Assembly: GCA_964498075.1 (NCBI GenBank)
Contig: CAZCGA010000029.1
Span: 1-56,256, forward strand
Length of the DNA: 56,256 nucleotides
Direction: 5' to 3'
Source of the DNA: CAZCGA01 sp964498075
Lineage (GTDB): Bacteria; Desulfobacterota; Binatia; HRBIN30
In this document: in pieces, positions 25,826 through 34,612 of the stretch
Numbering within the stretch: the first letter of the stretch is position 1
Layout of the letters: each line of letters opens with the position of its first letter
The notes under the pieces: model-generated
Seen by the model: only the letters and a program-made list of their open reading frames with translations
What the model was told of the DNA's origin: nothing
Databases searched by the model: none
Translations under genes and position numbers: made by a program

Positions 25826-26371
25826 TCAAACCTCGGGCTGCCCGAGGGTCGGCAGCTGGCCGGCGCGGACGAGCAGCTCGCCGTGCTCGACCTTGTACTC
25901 GTACTGATAGAGATCCCGCGGCGGCGGCCCGGAGGCGCGCCGTCCGTCGGTGTAGAATGCGCCGCCGTGGCACGGGCACATGAACAACCCCGCCTCCTGG
26001 AACCAGCGCACCGGGCAGCCGAGGTGTGTGCAGTTGATCGCGAACACCTGGAACGAGTCGCCGGTGATGCGCCGCACCCAGCAGGGAATCTTCGTCGTCT
26101 CCCCGTCCCACGGCCGGACGAACGGATTCTGATAAGTCGCGAGCCGCGTGTGGTTCTCCGGGAAGTTGGTCACCGGCCCGAGAGAAATCCACGCCAGCCA
26201 GGTGAAGCGACGCATCGGCGACATGACGTAGCCGATGACCGGAATCGCGAAGAGCGCCGCCGCGATCGCGTTGAGCACGAGGCCGAAGCTGAAAAGGAAG
26301 CTGCGCCGCGAAGTGCCGGCCGGGGCCGGCGCGGTCGTGGTCGATGGTGTGGTCTGCGGCGTTCCGTCCAT
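25826..26371 (-). CDS. Rieske 2Fe-2S protein of the bc-type complex
   Basis: 181 aa. A twin-Arg-like N-terminus (TSRRSFLF) precedes one membrane helix, then the Rieske domain with CTHLGC and CPCHGG, the Cys-His ligand pairs of the 2Fe-2S cluster. The ATG at 26371 overlaps the upstream cytochrome c stop (TGATG) and is preceded by GAGGAGAGAA. It sits on the outer face of the membrane and takes an electron from quinol. Its partner cytochrome b is encoded next, after the hairpin array. Confidence 0.92.
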   Translation of the reverse strand: MDGTPQTTPSTTTAPAPAGTSRRSFLFSFGLVLNAIAAALFAIPVIGYVMSPMRRFTWLAWISLGPVTNFPENHTRLATYQNPFVRPWDGETTKIPCWVRRITGDSFQVFAINCTHLGCPVRWFQEAGLFMCPCHGGAFYTDGRRASGPPPRDLYQYEYKVEHGELLVRAGQLPTLGQPEV

Positions 26372-27105
26372 CACTCGTTCTCTCCTCGAAGATTCTGCGC
26401 CGCGGGCTGAGCGGCAGTCCGGAGACGCTTCTCGACCAGCCACGCAACGACGTCCGTCACCTGCTGCGCCGTCAGCGGCCGCCCCGGCACATCGCCACGC
26501 CAGTCGGGATGCTCGAGGTCCGGCCGCCCGGCGATCACCAGGGTGCGCAGCGCCTGATCGCTCACCAGCGCGAGATACGCAGTGTCGACGATGGAACCGA
26601 CCTTGTCCTTTCCCCGGCCATCCGGGCCGTGGCACGACGCGCAGAAGGTGGCGTAGACCTCGGCGCCGCGGCGTGCGTCGCTGCTGCCGTCGCTCGCATA
26701 CAGAGGCGGCGCATCGCCCGTAACTGCGCCGGGACGTCCCCAACGCTGGCGGATGCCGCCGATCAAGATGCCGATTTGCTCATCCGTGAGCACGCCACCG
26801 GCGCTGTGTCCAAACGGCGACATCGCCGTGCCCGCAACCCCTTCGGTGATCACCCGCCGCATTGACGCGTCGTCGATGAGCGCCAAGAACACGGGGTTAC
26901 TCAGCGGCGGCGCCGGACCGAGTCGTCCTTCGGCCCCGTGGCAGCCGGCGCAATTCTCGCCGTAGAGCCGCGCGAAGTCCTTGACCTCCGCAGGGTGCAA
27001 GGGGCGGTCGGCCTCGGTGGGCCGCCCGGGGAGCGTATCGCACCCCACCACGGCCGCCACCAGCGCGACGCAGAGGACGAACGGGCGCCGCCGGTGCGCC
27101 GTCAC
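26371..27105 (-). CDS. Dihaem cytochrome c lipoprotein
   Basis: 244 aa. A lipoprotein signal (FVLCVALVAAVVGC, lipid anchor Cys22) is followed by two cytochrome c domains with CAGCH and CASCH haem sites. Each has a later Met (AMSPFGH in the first; no equally clear Met in the second). The GTG at 27105 overlaps the previous stop (GTGA), and the stop overlaps the Rieske ATG. Its place between the cox genes and the bc genes suggests it carries electrons between the two complexes, replacing cytochrome c1 or a soluble cytochrome c. This is inferred from position. Confidence 0.85.
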   Translation of the reverse strand: MTAHRRRPFVLCVALVAAVVGCDTLPGRPTEADRPLHPAEVKDFARLYGENCAGCHGAEGRLGPAPPLSNPVFLALIDDASMRRVITEGVAGTAMSPFGHSAGGVLTDEQIGILIGGIRQRWGRPGAVTGDAPPLYASDGSSDARRGAEVYATFCASCHGPDGRGKDKVGSIVDTAYLALVSDQALRTLVIAGRPDLEHPDWRGDVPGRPLTAQQVTDVVAWLVEKRLRTAAQPAAQNLRGENE

Positions 27106-27959
27106 TGCGGCTCCTCCGGCTCGCTGACGCCGGGGGCCTCGACGCCGGCGCGCATCAGGAAGGGCATGTGTTGCAGCGTCGAGATGCGCTCGGCGCGTGC
27201 GACCACGAAGCCCGCCGTCAAGCCGAACCCGATCTGGCAGATGATGAACCACCGCCAATAGATGAGATCGGCGAGGACCGGATTGATGACGTCGAGCGTC
27301 GCCCAGAGCAGCCCCGTCCACAGCAGCGGCGCGACGAAGCCACCGAAGAACGCCGGGTGGCGCGGGAACATCGGCAGCATGACCCCGTAGAGCAGGCCCA
27401 CGAGCAGCGATACGACCGCGTGGATCACCACCGCGACGAAGAAGGCGGACGGGATGAACGCCGAGAGCGCGGCGACGTCGGCGGACGCCATCTTCGACAT
27501 CCCGCTCGCCGCCAGGATGTTGATCGGGTACCAGGGACTGCCAAACGCCACGACGCCGTACGCCGCGGCCAACGCCGCCATCGCGATCCCGCCGGCGATG
27601 CCACCCTTGATCCCGGCCGAGTACGGATAGATCTCGAGAGGCAAACGCGCCCGGTGACCCAACTCGCCCACTTCCAGGTGCGCCACCGCCACCCGTGCCG
27701 GCCTGACGACCGCGGCGGGAGGCTCGATCGGAACCGCCTCGTGGCGCTCCGCGGGCAGCACCTCTTTGAACCAGCCGACAGCGCCCGCCAGCGCCAACAC
27801 GAAGCCGATGACGCTGACGGTGACGTTGGTAACCAGGCCGGCGCCGAGGAACGTGATGCCGAGGGCGGTGATCATCGGCCACGGCGTCGGCGCCGGCATC
27901 TCGATGCGGCCCGCCAGCTCGTCCCTTCTTTTCTCGCTCAGCACGGCGTCGGTCCCCAT
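27102..27959 (-). CDS. Polytopic membrane protein of the respiratory operon, function unknown
   Basis: 285 aa. The N-terminal 75 residues (PTPWPMITALGITFLGAGL and VIGFVLALAGAVGWFKEVLP) resemble a two-helix cytochrome oxidase subunit IV. The rest has about five further membrane helices with the motif FPRHPAFFGGFVAPLLWTG, which I do not recognise by name. The ATG at 27959 follows the coxC stop by two bases. Membership of the operon suggests a structural subunit of the oxidase or of a bc-oxidase assembly. Confidence 0.7.
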   Translation of the reverse strand: MGTDAVLSEKRRDELAGRIEMPAPTPWPMITALGITFLGAGLVTNVTVSVIGFVLALAGAVGWFKEVLPAERHEAVPIEPPAAVVRPARVAVAHLEVGELGHRARLPLEIYPYSAGIKGGIAGGIAMAALAAAYGVVAFGSPWYPINILAASGMSKMASADVAALSAFIPSAFFVAVVIHAVVSLLVGLLYGVMLPMFPRHPAFFGGFVAPLLWTGLLWATLDVINPVLADLIYWRWFIICQIGFGLTAGFVVARAERISTLQHMPFLMRAGVEAPGVSEPEEPQ

Positions 27960-27961
27960 AC

Positions 27962-28558
27962 TCAACGACCGATCACGTACACGGTGGTGAATACGACTAC
28001 CCACACCACGTCGACGAAGTGCCAGTACCACGACAGCACCTCGGTGTGCTCCGTGTGGCGTTCGTGGACGTGCCCGAGCATCGTCAGGACCAACACCAGC
28101 CCGATGGCGATCAGGCCGACCACGACGTGCGTGGCGTGCAGGCCGACGAGCGCGTAGTACGTGGTGCCGAACAGATTGGTCCGGATCGTCAGGCCGCGGT
28201 GGTAGATCAGCTCGTGCCACTCGACGCCGGTGCCGATGAGGAACTCGAGCCCGAGCAGCAGGGTGATCAGCCACCACAGCCCGAAGCTCTGCACCCGCCC
28301 TGCCCGCAGCGCGCGTACGGCGACCACGATCGTGATGCTGCTCGACAGCAAGCAGACGGAGTTCAAGATCGGCGGCTCGAGCACGTCGCGCGGAAACGGC
28401 GCGCTGATGCTCTTGCCGATGTAGAACACGTAGGCGGACACGAAGATCGCGAAGAACGCGCTCTCGGTGAGGATGACGGCGAGAATGCCGACGCGTCCGC
28501 GCGGCGGGCGAGTCGATTCGGCGGCGCGCGGCGCGGCGAGTGCGGTCGCGGCGGTCAT
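27962..28558 (-). CDS. coxC: Cytochrome c oxidase subunit III
   Basis: 198 aa, a five-helix subunit III. It has LTESAFFAIFVSAYVFY at the start, the conserved Glu/His region GLEFLIGTGVEWHEL, LVGLHATHVVVGL, and the C-terminal signature YWHFVDVVWVVVF. The ATG at 28558 overlaps the coxA stop (ATGA), so translation is coupled. Like other short subunit III proteins of caa3 oxidases, it lacks the first two helices of the mitochondrial form. Confidence 0.93.
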   Translation of the reverse strand: MTAATALAAPRAAESTRPPRGRVGILAVILTESAFFAIFVSAYVFYIGKSISAPFPRDVLEPPILNSVCLLSSSITIVVAVRALRAGRVQSFGLWWLITLLLGLEFLIGTGVEWHELIYHRGLTIRTNLFGTTYYALVGLHATHVVVGLIAIGLVLVLTMLGHVHERHTEHTEVLSWYWHFVDVVWVVVFTTVYVIGR

Positions 28559-30231
28559 TCGTACTTCCAATCGGGATCGTTGGGGTGTTTGAGATCCCAC
28601 AGCGGCCGCCGGCTGCGCACCGCCGGCGAGGTCTCGAAGTTGTATTCCGGCGGCGGTGAGCTGGTGGACCACTCGAGCGTCCACGCGTCCCACGGGTCGT
28701 CCCCGGCGGGCGCCCCCGAGCGCAGCGCGCGCAGGACGTTGGCCACGAAGCACAGCACGCCGGCGCCCTGGAAGATGACGCCGACCGACGCGATGAGGTT
28801 CAGCATCTCCAGGCCGCGCCCGGCCTGGTACGTGTAGATGCGGCGCGGCATACCCATGAGCCCGGCGAAGTGCAGCGTGTCGAAGGTCACGTGGAAGCCG
28901 ATCAGAAACAGCCAGAAGTGCCACATGCCGAGCGTCTCACTCAGCATCCGACCCGTAGCCTTGGGGAACCAGTAATAGATGGCCGCGAAGATCGTGAAGA
29001 GGATTCCGCCGATCAAGACGTAGTGGAAGTGCGCGACCACGAAGTACGTGTCCGTGAGCTGCCAGTCGAACGGCGCGACGGAGAGGATGATGCCGGTCAG
29101 CCCCGCGATCAGGAACTGGAAGAGGAAGCCCAGGCAGAAGAGCATCGGCACCTTGAAGCGGATCTTGCCGCCCCAGATCGTTCCCAGCCAGTTGAAGATC
29201 TTGATGCCCGTCGGCACGCCGACCAGCATCGTCGAGGTGGCGAAGAAGGCGTTGCCCGCCGGGGTCATGCCGACGGCGAACATGTGATGCGCCCAGACGC
29301 CGAGGCTGATGAAGCCGATCGAGATGGTCGCCGCGATCATGACGTGGTAGCCGAAGATCACCTTGCGCGAGAACACCGGGATGATCTCCGAGGCGAACGC
29401 GAAGCCCGGAATCACCAGGATGTACACCTCGGGGTGTCCGAAGATCCAGAAGAAGTGCTGCCACAAGACCGCGGAGCCGCCCGCCTGCGTGTCGAAGAAG
29501 TGCGCGCCGAGGAAGCGGTCCAGCAGCAACATGACCTGCGCCGCCGACAACGGCGGGAGGGCCACGAGCATCAGGAACGACACCACGACCGCCATCCAGA
29601 CGAGCACCGGCATCTTATTGAGCGTCATGCCCTCACAGCGCATGCACACCACCGTCGTGATGAGGTTGACGGCAGTGGCGAGCGAGCCGATGCTGGTGAT
29701 GAAGATGCTCAGGATCCAATAATCGGTGCTGTTGCCGGGCGAGAACGGCCGCTCGGTGAGTGGTGCGTAGGCGAACCAACCGACGTCCGGTGCGCTCCCA
29801 GCGCCGTACAACCCTTCACCGCCGATGTAGCTGAAGTAGAGCAGCAGGCTGCCGAAGAACCACAGCCAGAACCCGAACGAGTTGAGGCGCGGGAACGCCA
29901 GGTCGCGGGCGCCGATCATCAGCGGCACGAGGTAGTTGAAGAAGCCGATGAGGATCGGCATGCCGACCAGGAACACCATCGCCGTGCCGTGCATGGTCAT
30001 GAGCCGGTTGAACACCTCCGGCGGGACGATGCCGGCGTTGGGCATCGCCAGCTGCAGGCGCATGGCCGACGCTTGCAGGCCGGCGACCACGAAGAATACG
30101 AGACCGCCCCCGATGTACATCATCCCGAGGCGCTTGTGATCGACGGTGACGACCCAGTCGTGGAGCTTCCCGAGGACCGGCAGCTCGACGGCATCCGGCT
30201 GCAGCGCGATGTCCTGCTCGATGACGGCCAT
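28555..30231 (-). CDS. coxA: Cytochrome c oxidase subunit I (haem-copper oxidase, A family)
   Basis: 558 aa. Helix II has the haem a ligand His in MHGTAMVFLVGMP. Helix VI has WQHFFWIFGHPEVYILVIPGFA, with the CuB His and the cross-linked His-Pro-Glu-Val-Tyr motif typical of A-family enzymes. Helix VII-VIII and X His residues follow, with HFHYVLIGGILF. It sits 15 bases after coxB and overlaps coxC. It reduces O2 to water and pumps protons in the cytoplasmic membrane. Confidence 0.95.
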   Translation of the reverse strand: MAVIEQDIALQPDAVELPVLGKLHDWVVTVDHKRLGMMYIGGGLVFFVVAGLQASAMRLQLAMPNAGIVPPEVFNRLMTMHGTAMVFLVGMPILIGFFNYLVPLMIGARDLAFPRLNSFGFWLWFFGSLLLYFSYIGGEGLYGAGSAPDVGWFAYAPLTERPFSPGNSTDYWILSIFITSIGSLATAVNLITTVVCMRCEGMTLNKMPVLVWMAVVVSFLMLVALPPLSAAQVMLLLDRFLGAHFFDTQAGGSAVLWQHFFWIFGHPEVYILVIPGFAFASEIIPVFSRKVIFGYHVMIAATISIGFISLGVWAHHMFAVGMTPAGNAFFATSTMLVGVPTGIKIFNWLGTIWGGKIRFKVPMLFCLGFLFQFLIAGLTGIILSVAPFDWQLTDTYFVVAHFHYVLIGGILFTIFAAIYYWFPKATGRMLSETLGMWHFWLFLIGFHVTFDTLHFAGLMGMPRRIYTYQAGRGLEMLNLIASVGVIFQGAGVLCFVANVLRALRSGAPAGDDPWDAWTLEWSTSSPPPEYNFETSPAVRSRRPLWDLKHPNDPDWKYE

Positions 30232-30246
30232 GCGATCCTCGCGTCG

Positions 30247-31305
30247 CTAGCGCAGCGTCGCGATGTAGGCGACGACGTCGTCGAGATCCGACTCGTTCAG
30301 ATTCATCGCCGGCATGAGGACGCCCGGCTTCATGACGTCCGGGTCGTTCAGCCAGATCTTCAGGTGCTCGGGCGTGTTGAGCGCGACGCCGGCGCCGAGC
30401 GTCTCGCGGCTCATCAGGTGGGTGAGATCCGGTCCGAAGCGGCCGTTCGCCGGCGTGCCGCGCACGACGTGGCAGTTGATGCACGCGGTCGACTCGAAGA
30501 CCGTGCGCCCGCGGCTGACCGCCGGGTCGCGGACCGCTAGGTCCTGCGCGGCGGGCCGTTGCTGCGTCGCCACCCAGCGCTCCCACTCGTCGCGCGGCTG
30601 CACGACCACGCGCAGCAGCATGAGCGCATGCTCCGTGCCGCAGTACTCGGCGCACTGGCCGAGGTACGTCCCGGGCTCGTGCGGGTCGATCCACATCGAG
30701 TTCTTCTTGTTCGGGATGAGGTCGGTCTTGCCGGCGAGGCGCGGCACCCAGAAGCTGTGCACGACGTCGGCGGACTCCAGATCGAGGAACGTCGGCGTCG
30801 GATTGTGCGGGTCGCTCACGGGGATGTGTAGCTCGTTGGCCGTAACGATGCCGAGGCCGGGATACTGGAACTCCCACCACCATTGATGGCCGATGACGCG
30901 CACGCCGATCGCGCCGGGCGGTCGTTGCGCTGCCTGGACGGTGTAGATCGTGCGCACCGTTGTGAGGATGAGGACGAAGGCAATGAGGATCGGCACCGTC
31001 GTCCAGGCGAGCTCGACGGGGCCACTACCGTAGACCTGCGGGGGCTCACGGCCATCGTCGTCCGGTCGCACCCGGAAGCGTACGATGCTGTAGGTGAGCA
31101 ACCCGCCGACGATCACGAAGATCACGGCCGTGATCGCGATGACGAAGATGCCCAGCGTGTACACCTGCTCCGCCGGAGTCGAGACCGGCTTGAGGATGCT
31201 CGACGGAGCGATCTTGGCGTTGGCGCTCCCCATGCCCCAGTCGTCCGCCAGGGCTGGCAGCGCCACTGCGAGCACGGCGGTGATGGTCGACCAGACCGGC
31301 CTCAT
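30247..31305 (-). CDS. coxB: Cytochrome c oxidase subunit II with fused cytochrome c (caa3 type)
   Basis: 352 aa. A signal segment (ITAVLAVALPALA), two membrane helices, then the CuA domain with GHQWWWEFQYP, SFWVPRLAGK and CAEYCGTEHALM holding the CuA Cys/His/Met ligands. A C-terminal cytochrome c domain has CINCH and the Met in LMPAMNL. This fused form defines a caa3 oxidase. The ATG at 31305 was chosen because the signal segment follows at once; the longer reading frame to 31398 has no recognisable content. First gene of the minus-strand operon. Confidence 0.93.
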   Translation of the reverse strand: MRPVWSTITAVLAVALPALADDWGMGSANAKIAPSSILKPVSTPAEQVYTLGIFVIAITAVIFVIVGGLLTYSIVRFRVRPDDDGREPPQVYGSGPVELAWTTVPILIAFVLILTTVRTIYTVQAAQRPPGAIGVRVIGHQWWWEFQYPGLGIVTANELHIPVSDPHNPTPTFLDLESADVVHSFWVPRLAGKTDLIPNKKNSMWIDPHEPGTYLGQCAEYCGTEHALMLLRVVVQPRDEWERWVATQQRPAAQDLAVRDPAVSRGRTVFESTACINCHVVRGTPANGRFGPDLTHLMSRETLGAGVALNTPEHLKIWLNDPDVMKPGVLMPAMNLNESDLDDVVAYIATLR

Positions 31306-31358
31306 ACGCCCGGGCCAGCGTCTCTGCCGCTCTTCAACTCCCACGAGACCACTCCTCC

Positions 31359-31377
31359 GACTGCTGCGCGCGCAGTC
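31359..31377. promoter_or_regulatory. Dyad in the coxB / FG-GAP divergent spacer
   Basis: GACTGC and GCAGTC flank a 7-base centre TGCGCGC, in the 107-bp spacer that must hold promoters for both the respiratory operon and the FG-GAP gene. It could be a regulator site or a chance palindrome; no clear -10/-35 pair was seen. Confidence 0.3.
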
Positions 31378-31412
31378 TGGACCGAGTGGCGTGAGCAAGT
31401 CAACTAGTCGGG

Positions 31413-33071
31413 GTGAGGTCGGAGGTATTCAGCTGGTTCCTCGTCCTCGACTTCGGTAAGAAGACCTGCGTGGAGGGCGTTACCGCATACGAGCATGAGC
31501 GTGCGCCAGAGCAGGCTGCAATTGCGCAACCGGCGGTGAGGCGGCCGAACTGTGCTCGGGCGCTCGCGCTGGCGGGGCTCGCGGTCGGGGCGCTCCTGTT
31601 ACCGCCCGGGGCCACGGCATCGTGCACCACACCCCGCTTCAAGGTACCGCCACAGGATTACGGCGTCGGGCATGCTCCTTTCTCCGTCGCGGTGGGAGAC
31701 TTCAACGGCGGCCACATGCCCGACCTCGCCGTCGCAAACTTCAGCGCCAACACCGTGTCAGTGCTCCTGGGGGATGGCCACGGTGGCTTCGGAGCGGCGA
31801 CCGATCTCACGGTTGGAAATTCTCCTGACTCCGTCGCCGTGGGGGACTTCAACGGCGACGAGATGCCCGACCTCGCTGTCGCGAACTTTACCGACGCCAC
31901 CGTGTCGGTGCTGCTGGCCGATGGCAACGGTGGCTTCGGGGCGGCAACCAATTTGGCGGTTGGAAATTCTCCTGACTCCGTCGCGGTGGGCGATTTCAAC
32001 GGCGACGAGACGCCCGACCTCGCCGTCGCGAACTATGCCGACGCCACCGTGTCGGTGCTGCTGGCCGATGGCCGCGGTGGGTTCGGCGCGGCGACCAACT
32101 TCGGCGTCGGAAAGTTTCCTTCCTCAGTCGAGACTGTCGATTTTCTCGCAAACAGTGCTTCGACAAGCTCAGCACGAGCGGTTGGGGATTCAATTTCAAA
32201 GAAGAATTCCGCTCACCCTGAGCTTGTCGAAGGGTCTGCCTCGCGTTTATCGACACTCTCAGTCGCGGTGGGGGACTTCAACGGTACCTCCGGCCTCGCC
32301 GTGGCCAACCAGAACGACAACACCGTGTCGGTACTGCTCGCCGATGGCCGCGGTGGGTTCGGGGCGGCGACCAACTTCGGCGTCGGAAAGTTTCCTTCCT
32401 CAGTCGCGGTGGGGGACTTCAACGGCGACCGCACGCCCGACCTCGCCGTGGCGAACTACGCCGACGCCACCGCGTCGGTGCTCCTGGGCAATGGCCGCGG
32501 CGGGTTCGGGGAGGCGACCAACTTCGCCGTCGGGCTTGCTCCGGATTCCGTCGCGGTGGGGGACTTCAACGGCGACGGCACGCCCGACCTCGCCGTGGCG
32601 AATCGGGGCGACAACACTGTGTCGGTGCTGCTGGGCGATAGCCGCGGTGGTTTCGGGGCAGCGACCAACTTCGGGGTCGGCAAGTTTCCCTTCTCCGTTG
32701 CGGTGGGGGATTTCAACGGCGACGGCCCGTCCGACCTCGTCGTGGCGAGTCGGGGGAACAACACGGTGATCATCTTGCTCAACGACTGCGTGTTCACGCC
32801 TCTCCAAACGCCGACCAACCCGCCGCCCTCCACACCCACGCAAACGCCGGCGCTCAACCCCACCGCCACAACCCCGGCGAGCTGCGTCGGCGACTGCAAC
32901 GGCGACGGTCAGGCGACCGTCGCCGACCGGCTCACCGTGGTGAACATCGCCCTCGGCAATGCCCCACTCGCGCGGTGTGACGCCGCCGATCGCAATCACG
33001 ACATGCGCATCACCGTGGACGAGATTCTGACCGTGGTGAACGACCCCCCGAACGCGTGCCCCGCCGACTAG
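31413..33071 (+). CDS. Secreted FG-GAP/VCBS repeat protein with dockerin-like C-terminus
   Basis: 552 aa. A hydrophobic export segment (ALALAGLAVGALLLPPG) precedes about eight FG-GAP repeats of the form SVAVGDFNGDxxPDLAVAN ... NTVSVLLGDGxGGFG, which form a beta-propeller with Ca-binding loops. A Pro/Thr linker and a dockerin-like tail follow (CVGDCNGDGQATVADRL ... MRITVDEILTVVN). Two neighbouring repeats are nearly identical at DNA level, showing recent repeat duplication. Repeat 4 contains a 45-codon insertion (copy C). The start is uncertain: GTG at 31413 gives the longest frame, GTG at 31470 is an alternative. Likely surface adhesion or scaffold. Confidence 0.75.
   Translation: MRSEVFSWFLVLDFGKKTCVEGVTAYEHERAPEQAAIAQPAVRRPNCARALALAGLAVGALLLPPGATASCTTPRFKVPPQDYGVGHAPFSVAVGDFNGGHMPDLAVANFSANTVSVLLGDGHGGFGAATDLTVGNSPDSVAVGDFNGDEMPDLAVANFTDATVSVLLADGNGGFGAATNLAVGNSPDSVAVGDFNGDETPDLAVANYADATVSVLLADGRGGFGAATNFGVGKFPSSVETVDFLANSASTSSARAVGDSISKKNSAHPELVEGSASRLSTLSVAVGDFNGTSGLAVANQNDNTVSVLLADGRGGFGAATNFGVGKFPSSVAVGDFNGDRTPDLAVANYADATASVLLGNGRGGFGEATNFAVGLAPDSVAVGDFNGDGTPDLAVANRGDNTVSVLLGDSRGGFGAATNFGVGKFPFSVAVGDFNGDGPSDLVVASRGNNTVIILLNDCVFTPLQTPTNPPPSTPTQTPALNPTATTPASCVGDCNGDGQATVADRLTVVNIALGNAPLARCDAADRNHDMRITVDEILTVVNDPPNACPAD
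32123..32265. repeat. GAGACTGTCGA palindromic element, copy C, in-frame insertion with 8-bp direct repeats
   Basis: The direct repeat CTCAGTCG occurs at 32123-32130 and 32258-32265. The offset is exactly 135 bases, 45 codons. Removing one period restores an unbroken FG-GAP repeat (KFPSSVAVGDFNG) identical in pattern to the next one. The ends are GAGACTGTCGATTTTCTCGC and TTTATCGACACTC. The inner arms CTTCGACAAGCTCAGCA (from 32158) and the matching arm ending at 32232 are inverted copies. Confidence 0.9.
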
Positions 33072-33103
33072 CACCGGACCTGTGATATAGGATCGGCGCA
33101 CGC

Positions 33104-34552
33104 ATGGGATCCGCGGACGCAGAGCTTGCGCAGGCCGCCACACTGGCCCCGGCCAACGAGCCGTTCACACCGGCGCAGCTCTCGCCGCTGGAGCGTGGAC
33201 TGCGGCTGTTCACCGAAGTGCGTCCCGGCGAGGGCCTCACGGCGGTCGTCATGTTTGCCAACGTGTTCGTGATCCTGTGTGCCTACTATTTGGTGAAGCC
33301 GTTGCGTGACGGCTGGATCGCGGTGTCTGCCGTGCAGGGCCTCTCGAGTGTCGAGGTCAAAGCATACACCAGCTTCGCGCAGAGTCTCATCTTGCCCGGA
33401 GCCGTGGCGCTGTATGCGCGTTTGGTCACGCGTTGGCCACGTCGCGAGCTGATCACGCGGACCACGCTGTTCTGCATGTCCAATCTGCTCATCTTCTGGC
33501 TCCTGCGCCACGCGCAGGTCGCCAACGCAGGCGTCGTCTTTTACATCTGGGTGGGCATGTTCGGGCTGTTCCTGGTCTCGCAATTCTGGGCGTTTGCCGC
33601 CGATCTCTATACCGACGAGCGCGGTCGACGCCTCCTGCCGATGATCGTCATCGGTGCGACCGCGGGAGCGGTCACCGGGTCCTTCGTGACCGAAGCCATC
33701 GTGCGATCGGCAGTGCTCGACAGCAGCGCCCTCCTGCTTGCGGCCAACCTTCCGCTGCTGGCGTCGATTGCCTTGACGGCGGTCGCCGATGCCCGCGGTG
33801 CAACGGGCGAGGGGTCGCACCCGCCGGGACAACGGCCGACCGCTGTCCCGGTCACCGCGACCGACGGCAAGCATGTCGGGGCGCTCAAGTTATTGCGCCG
33901 CAACCGCTACCTCGTGGCGGTTGCGGGCGTCACGCTGCTCACGCATTGGGTGAGCACCAACGGCGACAACCTCCTCTTCCGGACGGTCCAGGAGGCTCTC
34001 GCAAGCGACCTCGCCGCTCGTGGCGGTGTCGACGCTCACGCCATGAGTGTCTTCGTGCGCGAGGGAACGACGGCGTTCTACGGGAGCTTCTTTTTCTGGG
34101 TGAACCTCTGTGCCTTGGTGCTGCAAGCGTTCTTCGCGTCGCGGCTGCTGAAGTATGGTGGGTTCGGCGTCATCCTCCTGCTCCTTCCGGTGATCGCGCT
34201 GTTCGGCTACTCGGCGATGGCGTTCCTGCCACTGCTGCTGGTGGTCCGAGTGATGAAGACTGCGGAGAGCTCGACCTCCTACTCCATCAACAACACCGCG
34301 CAGCAGGTGCTCTGGCTGCCGACCACGACTGAAATGAAGTACAAGGCGAAGCCGGCCATCGAGACCTTCTTCGTCCGTTTCGGCGATGGGCTGGCCGCCG
34401 TGACGGTCCTGATCGGCGTGCGCCTCTATGCGCTGCCGACCAGCTCCCTCTTCTTGTTCAATGTCGCCCTGGTCGTGCTCTGGTTGTTGATCGGCATTGT
34501 CGTGGTGGGTGAGCACCAGCGCATCAGGGCGCTGCAGCAGCCCGCGCGGTGA
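33104..34552 (+). CDS. Nucleotide-translocase (Tlc/Npt1) family membrane protein
   Basis: 482 aa, about 11-12 membrane helices. The segment SYSINNTAQQVLWLPTT followed by KYKAKPAIETFFVRFGDG matches the signature of the ATP/ADP translocase (Npt/Tlc) superfamily, where these Lys/Arg/Asp residues lie near the nucleotide site. The ATG at 33104 comes 32 bases after the FG-GAP stop. In free-living bacteria such proteins are not energy parasites; they may move nucleotides or be signalling or assembly factors. The next gene is a paralogue with cytoplasmic extensions, which suggests a paired function. Confidence 0.75.
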   Translation: MGSADAELAQAATLAPANEPFTPAQLSPLERGLRLFTEVRPGEGLTAVVMFANVFVILCAYYLVKPLRDGWIAVSAVQGLSSVEVKAYTSFAQSLILPGAVALYARLVTRWPRRELITRTTLFCMSNLLIFWLLRHAQVANAGVVFYIWVGMFGLFLVSQFWAFAADLYTDERGRRLLPMIVIGATAGAVTGSFVTEAIVRSAVLDSSALLLAANLPLLASIALTAVADARGATGEGSHPPGQRPTAVPVTATDGKHVGALKLLRRNRYLVAVAGVTLLTHWVSTNGDNLLFRTVQEALASDLAARGGVDAHAMSVFVREGTTAFYGSFFFWVNLCALVLQAFFASRLLKYGGFGVILLLLPVIALFGYSAMAFLPLLLVVRVMKTAESSTSYSINNTAQQVLWLPTTTEMKYKAKPAIETFFVRFGDGLAAVTVLIGVRLYALPTSSLFLFNVALVVLWLLIGIVVVGEHQRIRALQQPAR

Positions 34553-34612
34553 GGCTACCGCGTCTGCCGGCGGCTGAATTTCGCGCATCACGGTGATACA
34601 CAACCAGCCGTG

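Noticed and set aside
28870..30540. Plus-strand open frame of 556 codons over coxA
   Set aside because: It is antisense to cytochrome oxidase subunit I; the Glu/Arg/Asp/His-rich composition is typical of a shadow frame.
32123..32265. HPELVEG as a real protein motif of the FG-GAP protein
   Set aside because: It is encoded by the inner arm of the palindromic element, and removal restores the normal repeat.
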